Assembly: GCA_023132435.1 (NCBI GenBank)
Contig: JAGLYF010000012.1
Span: forward strand, 1-32,443
Length of the DNA: 32,443 nucleotides
Direction of reading: 5' to 3'
From: Calditrichia bacterium
GTDB taxonomy: Bacteria > Calditrichota > Calditrichia > JAJRVZ01
The notes below the pieces were generated by a model. The model was given only the letters and a program-made list of their open reading frames with translations, was not told where the DNA came from and made no database searches. Numbering within the stretch: position 1 is the stretch's first letter; every line of letters starts with the position of its first letter. The position numbers and the translations under genes were made by a program. Positions 1 to 7,250 of the stretch are shown one piece after another.

Positions 1-101
1 GCAAGCCCGCTCAAATGACAAAACATTGCCCACATTCTTTCTTCACGATTCTCCGGAGTTGCTTTTGCAACTTCTTGTTTAGCTTCATTCTCATCACTCA
101 T
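1..101 (-). CDS. DUF4870 domain membrane protein (partial, N-terminus only)
   Basis: Only the first 33 codons are in the window; the gene continues to the left of position 1. The peptide begins MSDENEAKQEVAKATPENRE and then reads ERMWAMFCHLSGL, which resembles the opening of DUF4870 proteins (a charged, soluble lead followed by a Trp-Ala-Met-x-Cys-His-Leu-Ser motif entering the first membrane helix). The ATG at 99-101 is preceded by a GGAGG ribosome binding site (111-115 on the minus strand) at 9-nt spacing, which fixes the start. DUF4870 proteins are small inner-membrane proteins of unknown function. The gene is divergent from the protease at 930. The identification rests on a short stretch. 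Confidence 0.7.
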   Translation of the reverse strand, partial: MSDENEAKQEVAKATPENREERMWAMFCHLSGL

Positions 102-226
102 CGGTCGTTACCTCCCTATTTTTAAATGCTTCGTAAAATTATTATTTAGAGATTATGTTTTTTATATCACTAATAAACACGATATATTCATAAATATCTC
201 AAGCAAATAATCACTAGATGTATTAA

Positions 227-346
227 TGTCATTCCCGTCCCGCATCAAGTGCGGGGTAAACTCCAGCGGGAATCTGTATACCCCAAGTTGTCATCCCCGC
301 GCAAGCGGGGATCCATGGATTCCCCCGAGTACTCGGGGGAATGACA
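227..346. repeat. 120-bp palindromic element with TGTCATTCCC ends
   Basis: The element begins TGTCATTCCC and ends GGGGAATGACA. Inside are three hairpins: CCCGCA/TGCGGG (239-255 region), TCCCCGC/GCGGGGA around a GCAA loop (294-311), and a perfect 24-bp palindrome centred on GAGTACTC (319-342). A stretch with TAAACTCCAGC recurs in the element at 7026-7156, and the ends match the 119-bp elements at 16604 and 26232. It belongs to the class of dispersed palindromic intergenic repeats that carry no gene. Confidence 0.75.
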
Positions 347-576
347 CATATAATTTTATCGCTGCGTCGCTGCGAGAGATTAATTATCCGGGTTAATTAA
401 ATTCCTGATGTAGAATTAAAATACTAATCACACAACATATCTGCAAGGATAATTTCCAGGCTGGTAATTTAGCAGACGATATATTTTTTTTTGCACAAAT
501 ATAGGCAGGAGAGATTAAGGAGGTTGTTTGAGCATCATGACCCGGAATTCGATTCTTGCCAATCGTCTACTTGTAA

Positions 577-616
577 TAGACCACGGATAACACGGATCAG
601 ACGGATTGTCACGGAT
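577..616. repeat. CACGGAT direct repeats
   Basis: Four imperfect copies of a CACGGAT-like unit lie here (ACCACGGATAACACGGATCA, then AGACGGATT and TCACGGATT). The same motif family, as an inverted pair, recurs at 4856-4985 between the TRAP P and Q genes. It is a low-complexity dispersed intergenic repeat with no coding potential. Confidence 0.6.
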
Positions 617-660
617 TTGAAATACTATTTTATCCTCTAACTTAAATTACTACAAAATGA

Positions 661-710
661 AAAACCCCGGCAGGAGTGAAATATTTGTAGCCCGGTACGG
701 AAGTGCCGGT
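661..710. repeat. Dispersed repeat with GNRA-like hairpin
   Basis: A phrase of the type ACCCCGG...GAGTGAAATATTTGTAG is followed by a hairpin CCGGTAC-GGAA-GTGCCGG (692-709; 7-bp stem with one G-T pair and a GGAA loop). This resembles a short repeat unit known from intergenic DNA of FCB bacteria. Only one copy is in the window, so the repeat status rests on recalled resemblance. Confidence 0.35.
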
Positions 711-929
711 AAAAATGTACTTTGCGTCTTGGCGGTTTTTTGTCACAAAACTTAATTTGAAGTAATTTTTGAAACATTATGACAATTTTATTAGTTTATA
801 GTTTAGATTATAAAAATCAATCCGATGGATTATTAAAGGTCCTTAGTGGGTTTGATAGTAGACAACTGTGAAATGATACATAGAAATCACGAATTAATTG
901 ACATCTCGAAATGTTAAGGGTAGTTCAGA

Positions 930-2921
930 ATGAAATATATTAGATTTTACATTTTACTTCTCATCAGTATCCGGCTATTGGCATCCGACTCAACAAAAAT
1001 CGAGTTTGGTAATCTGGAACCTGAGCCGCAGCACATGAAGGTTGCACCCTTAATTGTTAAATACCTGGCTAATTTTCATTATCAAAAAAGAGCGATCGAT
1101 GATTCTCTATCGGCAGAAACCTTTGATCGTTATATTGATAAACTTGATCCAATCCATGTGTATTTTTATGAATCAGATATAGAACGCCTTCAGAAATACC
1201 GATACCGTTTAGATGATTATTTAGTGGTCGGTCATCTTGAACCCGCCTACGAAATCTTTCACCTATATCAACAGAGAATGGCTGAACGATTGATGTATGC
1301 TTTCAAAAGGCTTGAGGCTCCATTTGACTACACAAAAGATGAATATCTTGAAATTGATCGCGACCAGGCTCCCTGGGCAAATTCAGAACAGGAGTTAGAT
1401 GATTTTTGGCGAAAACGTCTTAAAAATGAATCTTTAAGCCTGAAATTGGGTGGGAAAGAACAGGATGAAATTGTAAAACTTCTCAGAAAACGATACAAAA
1501 GGGCTAAAAAAAATATTGAACAGTTTCAGAGTGAGGATGTTTTTCAGATTTTCATGAATTCCTTTTCAGAATCCTTTGATCCTCACACCAGTTATTTTTC
1601 GCCAAAAAACTTTGACGACTTTAAAATTCAAATGAGTCAGGCCTATAGTGGTATTGGCGCCCGGCTTACAACAGAAGAAGACTATACGGTAGTCAAGGAA
1701 ATCATAGCCGGAGGGCCGGCGGCAAAAAGTGATGTCTTGCATGAAGATGATAAGATAATCGGCGTCGGACAAAATAAACAAGGGGAAATTGAAGATGTCG
1801 TTGGTTGGCGCATTGATGATGTGGTGCAGCTGATCCGGGGAGAGAAAGAAACAATTGTCCGGTTACAAATTCTAAAAGCGGGTAGCATACCCGGAGCGCC
1901 TTCGGATACTATTTCCCTCATGCGTGATAAGGTAAAACTGGAGGATCGTTCAGCCACAGGAAGGGTGATCAAAATTTCACTGGAAGACAGGGATTTTCAC
2001 TTCGGTGTGATAGATATTCCCTCTTTTTATTCTGATTTTGATGGAAAAAATGCCGGGGAAAAAGACTTTAAAAGTACGACACACGATGTCAATAAAATAT
2101 TAAGAAAATTACAGGCCGATACACTTGATGGCGTTATTATTGATTTACGCCGAAATGGTGGCGGTTTTCTGAATGAGGCGATCTCTCTTACTGGCCTGTT
2201 CATCGATGAGGGGCCTGTCGTTCAGGTACGAAGTACAACCGGGAGAGTCAGTATCGAGTGGGACGATGAGCCCGGTCAGGCATATTCCGGACCTCTTGCC
2301 GTTTTGGTAGATCGTATCAGTGCTTCTGCTTCAGAAATTTTCGCCGCGGCAATTCAGGACTATGGCCGTGGAATTATTATTGGCTCCCAGACCTTTGGCA
2401 AAGGGACTGTGCAAAATGCAGTTGGATTAAATCGTTTCTTACGAAACACAGATAAAAAATTGGGCCAGATAAAAATTACCATAGCCAAGTTTTACAGAAT
2501 TGATGGTGGCAGCACCCAACATGTAGGAGTTATACCGGATATTTCATTCCCCTCCCGATTTGAATTAATGGATTTTGGTGAAAGTGCTCAAAAGAATGCC
2601 TTGCTCTGGGATCAGATTGAAAGTCTTAATTATTCACAGAATAATGATCTGACAACAGTTATTCCAAAACTAACGACCAGAACGATTTTACGTGTCAGTG
2701 AAGATCCTCAGTTCGTTGAATTAACCCAATCTTTAGAAGAATTTGACAGAAACCGCAATCGAAAACAGATTTCTTTAAATATGGAAATTCGCGAAAAGGA
2801 GCGGGAAGAAGCAGAAAAGAAGAAAAAGGAAAGAAAAGAAAAAGAAGAGGATGACGAAGATCTGTTAATAACCGAAAGTGCACGCATTCTTAGCGATTAT
2901 ATCCTCATCTCAGACCAATAG
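930..2921 (+). CDS. prc: Carboxy-terminal processing (tail-specific) protease Prc, S41 family
   Basis: Envelope serine protease of 663 residues, close to E. coli Prc/Tsp (682). Order of domains: signal peptide (1-19), helical N-terminal region (about 30-215) with the SFDPHTSYFSP motif (213-225), PDZ domain (about 235-330, with YSGIGARL), S41 core (about 355-545), and a charged C-terminal tail (DUF3340-like) with a Lys/Glu-rich helix at 618-645. The catalytic Ser is S466 in RISASASEIFAAA and the general-base Lys is K491 in TFGKGTVQ; their spacing of 25 matches Ser452/Lys477 of the E. coli enzyme. It probably trims or degrades periplasmic proteins and lipoproteins from their C-termini. The ATG has AAGGG nine bases upstream. 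It stands alone, converging on the TRAP operon. Confidence 0.93.
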   Translation: MKYIRFYILLLISIRLLASDSTKIEFGNLEPEPQHMKVAPLIVKYLANFHYQKRAIDDSLSAETFDRYIDKLDPIHVYFYESDIERLQKYRYRLDDYLVVGHLEPAYEIFHLYQQRMAERLMYAFKRLEAPFDYTKDEYLEIDRDQAPWANSEQELDDFWRKRLKNESLSLKLGGKEQDEIVKLLRKRYKRAKKNIEQFQSEDVFQIFMNSFSESFDPHTSYFSPKNFDDFKIQMSQAYSGIGARLTTEEDYTVVKEIIAGGPAAKSDVLHEDDKIIGVGQNKQGEIEDVVGWRIDDVVQLIRGEKETIVRLQILKAGSIPGAPSDTISLMRDKVKLEDRSATGRVIKISLEDRDFHFGVIDIPSFYSDFDGKNAGEKDFKSTTHDVNKILRKLQADTLDGVIIDLRRNGGGFLNEAISLTGLFIDEGPVVQVRSTTGRVSIEWDDEPGQAYSGPLAVLVDRISASASEIFAAAIQDYGRGIIIGSQTFGKGTVQNAVGLNRFLRNTDKKLGQIKITIAKFYRIDGGSTQHVGVIPDISFPSRFELMDFGESAQKNALLWDQIESLNYSQNNDLTTVIPKLTTRTILRVSEDPQFVELTQSLEEFDRNRNRKQISLNMEIREKEREEAEKKKKERKEKEEDDEDLLITESARILSDYILISDQ

Positions 2922-2970
2922 GTTTAAGATTGCATTATCCCGACAAAGTCGGGATAATGCAATCTTAAAC
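2922..2970. terminator. Perfect 23-bp hairpin between convergent prc and dctM
   Basis: The left arm (2922-2944) and right arm (2948-2970) are perfect reverse complements of 23 nt around an AAA loop. The hairpin starts one base after the prc stop codon (2919-2921) and its right arm includes the TAA stop of the opposite dctM gene (2965-2967). Neither side has a run of T, so it is not a textbook intrinsic terminator, but a stem this strong between convergent genes probably ends or protects both transcripts. Confidence 0.7.
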
Positions 2971-4242
2971 TTCTAGTAAATCGACCAACCATAAACTCAA
3001 TTCGGGTATATAAGTTATCAACATCAGGGCAATCAGAAGTATAATGAGAAAAGGAATGGTTGCCACATATAACTTTAAAATCGGCTTTTCAAAGCGGAAT
3101 GAAGCAATGAACAGATTCATTCCTACCGGGGGCGTCGAATATCCGATTCCTAAATTGGCTAAAAAGATAATACCAAGATGCACTGGATCCACACCAAAAT
3201 TGATAGCGATAGGAGCGATCAAGGGTACAACTACCAGGATGGCCGAAAAAATATCCAGCATAGCGCCGACAATTAATAGAAATAAATTTAATACCAGCAA
3301 AAAGGCTATTTTTGAGGTGATAAATGTTTTCATCCAATCCAGGATTTGCATAGGAATTTCTTCATAGATCATATAATTGGCCATTCCCATTGCGGCGAAT
3401 AAAATTACCAGTATACCCCCTACCAGGATCATACTATCCTTCATCACTTTGGGCAGCCCTTTTGTCAGGCTGACTTCTTTATATATAAACACTTCCACAA
3501 TCAGAACGTAAAACGCCGTAACTGCAGCCGCTTCGGTTACCGTAAAAAAACCACCATATATTCCAACCAAAATTATAAACGGCAGGGGTATTTCCCAGGA
3601 AGCATTTTTAATCGCCTCCCAGGCCTTTTGAGCCGAGAATGGTTCCACTTTCGAGTGTACCTTTTTCATACGGTTTACACTATATACCGAAAGCAGCGTT
3701 ATCATTAACAATCCGGGAATGATTCCGGCTATAAAAAGTTTATCGATGCTGGTTTGAGAAACCAATCCATAGAGGATGATCGGGAGACTGGGTGGAAATA
3801 AAAGTCCCAAATTTCCTGAAGAAGTAAGAATTCCCAGATTAAATTTTTCAGGGTATTTTTCCTTTTGCAGGACCGGATATAATAGTCCTCCCAGTGCTAT
3901 TATTGTTACACCGGAGGCTCCGGTGAAAGCGGTAAATATAGCACATGAAACTAATGTGACAATGCCCAGTCCCCCGGGTAACCAACCGAAAAATGCCCGG
4001 GAAAGGGCGACCAGTCGTAGTGGTGTTTTACTTGCTGCCAGAAGGTAGCCGGCGAAGGTAAAAAGTGGGATGGCAAGAAGCACCGGCTGACTGGCAAGCC
4101 GGTATAATTCTATAATCACGGCAGATAAATCAATCTCAACAAAATAAAAAGCGATGAGCGCGATAGCCGCAATAATGACAAACAGACTGGTCCCAAACAG
4201 TGCAAAAAGTAATAAAAATAAACCTATCAGAAAGGTTGTCAT
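2965..4242 (-). CDS. dctM: TRAP transporter large permease (DctM-type, M subunit)
   Basis: Inner-membrane subunit of a tripartite ATP-independent periplasmic transporter, which uses an ion (usually sodium) gradient to import the solute delivered by the binding protein. At 425 residues it has the usual length for the family. It is hydrophobic throughout with about 11-13 membrane segments. Family-typical stretches include FTGASGVTIIALGGLLYPVL (about 105-125), TSSGNLGLLFPPSLPIILYG and NLGIGYSTPPVGMNLF near the C-terminus, the last being the second half of the M-subunit inverted repeat. Its ATG overlaps the upstream dctQ stop by 4 nt (ATGA), so the two are translationally coupled. Last gene of the operon; it ends inside the strong hairpin shared with prc. 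Substrate cannot be read from this subunit. Confidence 0.93.
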   Translation of the reverse strand: MTTFLIGLFLLLFALFGTSLFVIIAAIALIAFYFVEIDLSAVIIELYRLASQPVLLAIPLFTFAGYLLAASKTPLRLVALSRAFFGWLPGGLGIVTLVSCAIFTAFTGASGVTIIALGGLLYPVLQKEKYPEKFNLGILTSSGNLGLLFPPSLPIILYGLVSQTSIDKLFIAGIIPGLLMITLLSVYSVNRMKKVHSKVEPFSAQKAWEAIKNASWEIPLPFIILVGIYGGFFTVTEAAAVTAFYVLIVEVFIYKEVSLTKGLPKVMKDSMILVGGILVILFAAMGMANYMIYEEIPMQILDWMKTFITSKIAFLLVLNLFLLIVGAMLDIFSAILVVVPLIAPIAINFGVDPVHLGIIFLANLGIGYSTPPVGMNLFIASFRFEKPILKLYVATIPFLIILLIALMLITYIPELSLWLVDLLEV

Positions 4243-4742
4243 GAGTCACCACCTTTCTGTGTTCGGAAAACTTCGACAATATTTTCCAGGGCCAGGATCA
4301 GAAACCTGAAAGACATAAGGAAAAAGCCTATCGGGATAATAATCTGGAAATACCAGGCAGGAACATCAGCAAAAATCTCGGTGCCCATCATTTGTTCGTC
4401 CTGAACAAAGGTCCAGCTGGCATTGGCCAATAAATAACAGATAAACACAGAAAAAAGATTCGTCACAAACCGGACAACAGTTTTCCCTTTATCAGACAAA
4501 AACCGGCTGAAAAGATCTATATTGATATGTTTTTGTTTACGTGTGGCCAGTGACGCTCCAAGAAACCCCACCCAGAGAACAAGGTGCCGAAGAAAAATAT
4601 CGCCCCACAGGATACCTTCATGAAATATATTTCGTAAAATTACCTGAAGGAAGGCAAAGATCACCATAATTCCTAGCACAAAAACAAGGACGATTGTCTC
4701 AGCCCTTTCAATCCACGAATTTAGCTTTTCTATTATTCTCAT
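4239..4742 (-). CDS. dctQ: TRAP transporter small permease (DctQ-type, Q subunit)
   Basis: Small inner-membrane subunit of 167 residues with four hydrophobic segments (about 16-38, 47-68, 88-108, 128-152), the normal layout of DctQ. The stretch LRHLVLWVGFLGASLATRKQ is typical: the family carries a conserved Trp and a Gly-Ala-Ser before a basic loop. It pairs with DctM, whose start codon overlaps the dctQ stop by 4 nt. Q and M are separate genes here; from memory, the TatT-associated system of Treponema carries them fused. A 258-bp gap containing an inverted repeat separates it from the binding-protein gene, which is long for one operon. Confidence 0.88.
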   Translation of the reverse strand: MRIIEKLNSWIERAETIVLVFVLGIMVIFAFLQVILRNIFHEGILWGDIFLRHLVLWVGFLGASLATRKQKHINIDLFSRFLSDKGKTVVRFVTNLFSVFICYLLANASWTFVQDEQMMGTEIFADVPAWYFQIIIPIGFFLMSFRFLILALENIVEVFRTQKGGDS

Positions 4743-5000
4743 GACCTATTTTACCATCTCTTTTTGTATCAACAAATAATAAGTGTACGGCTAAAATTAT
4801 TCAGTTTCAACTTATGATTGCCCTCTCATATCAGAATAGGGGGCTAAGGGGTGAGTTTTTTTTAACCACGGAAGGACACTGAAAAACACAGAACTTATTA
4901 ATTTAAAATAATTGTACCTAATAGCTTAAATATAATTTAATTCATTCCGTGTATTTATCCGTGGTATTCCGTGGTCAAAAAAAAATATAAAGCAGCTAAA
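4743..5000. other. Intergenic gap inside the TRAP operon with a long inverted repeat
   Basis: This gap holds no gene. A phrase at about 4823-4855 (CCCTCTC...AGGGGGCTAAGGGGTGAG) resembles widespread CCCCTTA-type repeats. From 4856 to 4985 there is an inverted pair: eight T, one base, then ACCACGGA (4856-4872), matched by TCCGTGGT, one base, then nine A (4968-4985), around a 95-nt AT-rich centre. Transcribed from either strand it could fold as a stem and lower expression of the permease genes relative to the binding protein; that role is inference. Confidence 0.6.
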
Positions 5001-5999
5001 TCAATTGGCCTGATCCGATCTATATTTATCCAGTAAATCTTCAACTTTAAACAGAAAATCTTCATCATATAATTTGCCGATCAGATCACGGCGGGCTTTT
5101 TTTCCTGATTCGTAAAAACTATCTATATTGTTTTTATCATCTATTGTAGTAAAAGTGATCCCCGTTTCTTTGAGTAATTGTAGCGATTCTGCATTGTCTT
5201 TACGACTTAATTGAGTGAGCTGGTCGAAATACTCACGTGAAAGTTTTTTCAAAATCTCTTTTTCTGTATCACTTAACCTGTTGAATTTCTTCTTTGATAT
5301 TAATATCGCCCCATTGGAATCGGCCAGAGGGAGATCAAGCATATATTTTACTTTTGTGTGCCATTGTACAACAGTACATGCATAAGGGGAAATATATACA
5401 CCATTGATCAAATTTGTTTGTAATGATGTCAATACGTCCGTAATAGAAAGTGGAATAGGACTGATATTAAAAGCCCTGAAAGTTGCTTCTGCAATGGGAT
5501 CGCCTTCCCACATCCACATTTTTACACCATTCATATCTTCTAAGGCATTGATAGGTTTATTGGTAAATACATACACGAATCCAACTTCTGCCCAACCGAG
5601 AAGGATAAATCCCTTCTCTTCAAACTTTTTTGAGAAATAATTATAAAAATGTTCGGCTACAAAATCAACTTCTTCATAGGACCTAAATAAAAAAGGAGAA
5701 TCCATGATCCGAACTTCCGGTAATATTTCTCCCAACCCGACCCCGGTAAACCCCCCGCTGTCGAGTTGACCGATACGAATTTTTCTTAAGACATCTTTTT
5801 CATCACCGGCAACCTGACCTGGATAAATTTTAAATTCAATCTCGTTGTTGGTAGCATCCTCAACAGCATTTGCGTACTCTCTCATCACCTTCATCCAGGT
5901 AGATCCCTCAGGCGCAACTGTGGCAAATCTGATTTTTGTTTGTCCAAAAACCAATCCTACAGAGAATATCATAAAAGCTACGATAATATATCTTCGCAT
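5001..5999 (-). CDS. dctP: TRAP transporter substrate-binding protein (DctP-type)
   Basis: Periplasmic solute receptor of 332 residues. Signal peptide MRRYIIVAFMIFSVGLVFGQ (cleavage after about residue 20), then the DctP fold: KIRFATVAPEGSTWMKVM (22-39), GLGEILPEVRIMDSPFLF (88-105), and SITDVLTSLQTNLINGVYIS (185-204), the family's substrate-pocket region. The family-signature Arg of the GLKIR-type motif, which binds the ligand carboxylate in SiaP/DctP proteins, is replaced: the sequence reads DMNGVKMWMWEG (155-166) with W162 in its place. The ligand may therefore not be a simple carboxylate. Preceded by tatT 90 bp upstream and followed by dctQ-dctM. Could be called TatP by analogy with the Treponema TPAT system. 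Confidence 0.92.
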   Translation of the reverse strand: MRRYIIVAFMIFSVGLVFGQTKIRFATVAPEGSTWMKVMREYANAVEDATNNEIEFKIYPGQVAGDEKDVLRKIRIGQLDSGGFTGVGLGEILPEVRIMDSPFLFRSYEEVDFVAEHFYNYFSKKFEEKGFILLGWAEVGFVYVFTNKPINALEDMNGVKMWMWEGDPIAEATFRAFNISPIPLSITDVLTSLQTNLINGVYISPYACTVVQWHTKVKYMLDLPLADSNGAILISKKKFNRLSDTEKEILKKLSREYFDQLTQLSRKDNAESLQLLKETGITFTTIDDKNNIDSFYESGKKARRDLIGKLYDEDFLFKVEDLLDKYRSDQAN

Positions 6000-6089
6000 A
6001 CAGCCTCCTGGTCGTGAAAGAATCTTTATTCCCTTATATCCTTATTCCCCTATACCCATATATCTTATACCCTTTTATTACTAAGTACT

Positions 6090-6950
6090 TTAAAACCAAT
6101 TTTCACCAAATTCCCTTAAGTACTTTACCTTCTTTTTTGCAATCATATTCAGAAATTGGTACCCTGGCAGGACATCGGCCGGAGTTTTTTCTATTTTAAC
6201 GATAAAACTGTTAAAAAGATCTTCATCCAGAACTCTCGCCGCATAATACAGGGCATAGTAAACATAGGTAAGTAAAAATTTACCTTCTGTTATCTGTAGA
6301 TTTCTTTCAAAGTGTTCTTTTGCTTTCTCAGGATCCCCACCCAGCATCCTTGGTTTAATTCCCCATATACTGCCGAAAAAGAGGTGGGTAGATCCATGAA
6401 AGTAAGTTTCATCAATTTCAAGCACTCGTTGCATCAATACCTGTACTTTTGTTAAATCAATCATTGCCCGCGGATTATCGATACTCAGATTGATCCAACC
6501 GGCCCAGGCAAAACCGGTCCAGAACAGGGCGTCAACATAATCCTCATCCAGATTGTTGACCGCAAGCGTATAATCATCAAGCGATCCTGTATCAGCTTCA
6601 GCAAAATCATCATCCTCGCGCAATACACGCAATCCATACTCCTTTGCCCGCAGATAAAATACCTTTGCCCGCTCAGGCTCCTCATCTTCCGCAAAGCCGA
6701 GGGCATATCCGGCAAGGGCCTTAGCCGTAAGTAACAGCAAATGTTCATTTTCAGGATCACCTTTTATCATTCCCTCTAATAATTTTATATCCGATGCCAT
6801 GGCCTGCTCAGCAAGTTTTAGATCTGTTTCTTCATATAAAGCAAGAACACCATAATCAAGCAAACCGGCTGTTTGCCGGATGATAAATCGGTCCATACTA
6901 CAGGCCTGAAATAAAAATATTCCTATAAAAATAAATAGTGTTTTTCGCAT
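6090..6950 (-). CDS. tatT: TatT-like TPR lipoprotein, TRAP transporter-associated
   Basis: A 286-residue lipoprotein of the TAtT family (TRAP-associated tetratricopeptide protein; T. pallidum Tp0956 is the type member). The signal ends in a lipobox-like FQAC with C17; Ser at +2 suggests the outer membrane. The rest is helical: DYGVLALYEETDLKLAEQAM, then repeats such as AKVFYLRAKEYGLRVL and NLDEDYVDALFWTGFAWAGW, the last being family-typical. In TPAT systems TatT is thought to form a complex with the P protein and hand it ligand. The reading frame is open up to 7097, but residues upstream of MRKTLF are translated intergenic repeat, so I place the start at 6950. No clear Shine-Dalgarno is seen; the heptamer array lies directly upstream. 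Confidence 0.85.
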   Translation of the reverse strand: MRKTLFIFIGIFLFQACSMDRFIIRQTAGLLDYGVLALYEETDLKLAEQAMASDIKLLEGMIKGDPENEHLLLLTAKALAGYALGFAEDEEPERAKVFYLRAKEYGLRVLREDDDFAEADTGSLDDYTLAVNNLDEDYVDALFWTGFAWAGWINLSIDNPRAMIDLTKVQVLMQRVLEIDETYFHGSTHLFFGSIWGIKPRMLGGDPEKAKEHFERNLQITEGKFLLTYVYYALYYAARVLDEDLFNSFIVKIEKTPADVLPGYQFLNMIAKKKVKYLREFGENWF

Positions 6951-6957
6951 CTTGCTA

Positions 6958-7020
6958 CTCGTTTCTCGGTTCTCGTTGCTCGGTTCTCGTTTCTCGGTTC
7001 TCGGTTCTCGGTTCTCGGTA
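6958..7020 (-). repeat. Heptamer tandem array, 9 x 7 bp, just upstream of tatT
   Basis: Nine units of CTCGGTT/CTCGTTT on the plus strand, that is AACCGAG/AAACGAG when read in the sense direction of tatT. The array ends 7 nt before the tatT ATG. The same family, in the same orientation relative to the gene, precedes the genes at 16781 and 18381. Confidence 0.9.
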
Positions 7021-7025
7021 TTGAA

Positions 7026-7156
7026 TGTCATCCCTGTCCCTTTTGTCATTCCTGCGAAAGCAGGAATCCAAAGGGATAAACTCCAGCAGGGATCCATGTA
7101 TAAATATTGCCTAAGTCATTGTTATTTTATAGATTCCCGCTTCCGCGGGAATTACA
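7026..7156. repeat. Palindromic intergenic element
   Basis: Begins TGTCATCCCTGTCCC and ends GCGGGAATTACA, a slightly decayed match to the GAATGACA end of its relatives. Internal hairpins are ATTCCTGC-GAAA-GCAGGAAT (7049-7068) and ATTCCCGC-TTCC-GCGGGAAT (7133-7152). It shares the GGGATAAACTCCAGC segment with the element at 227-346. Translated, it gives the well-known spurious peptide IPAFAGMT. Confidence 0.75.
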
Positions 7157-7226
7157 ATTTGCGCGTTTTAAACATCAAAATTGTTTAATTTGCAACAGCC
7201 TTTTCTAAGGGGGAACAGATTTTTAT

Positions 7227-7247
7227 CATCCAGCATCCAGCATCCAG
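7227..7247 (-). repeat. GGATGCT heptamer array (3 units) just after a stop codon
   Basis: Three CATCCAG units on the plus strand. In the sense of the gene ending at 7251 they read ATACTGGATGCTGGATGC, starting directly after its TAG. The same phrase begins directly after the valS stop (16576). Confidence 0.8.
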
Positions 7248-7250
7248 TAT

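Larger units (their letters stand above)
102..929. other. Repeat-rich divergent intergenic region (828 bp)
   Basis: No credible gene is seen here. It separates two divergent genes, so promoters for both should lie in it, but I cannot place them with confidence. It holds a 120-bp palindromic element (227-346), CACGGAT-type direct repeats (577-616), a GNRA-like hairpin repeat (661-710) and a fragment of the ACGCAAAG/CTTTGCGT repeat family (719-738). A TTGACA at 898-903 lies too close to the protease start (930) to be a convincing -35 box. Confidence 0.6.

Noticed and set aside
6958-7020. CRISPR-like array
   Set aside because: Units are 7 bp and contiguous without spacers, and no cas genes are present; it is a simple tandem repeat.
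6951-7097. N-terminal extension of tatT to an ATG at 7097
   Set aside because: The extra 49 residues translate the palindromic repeat (giving IPAFAGMT) and the heptamer array (repeating ENRE). The true start MRKTLF begins a lipoprotein signal peptide.
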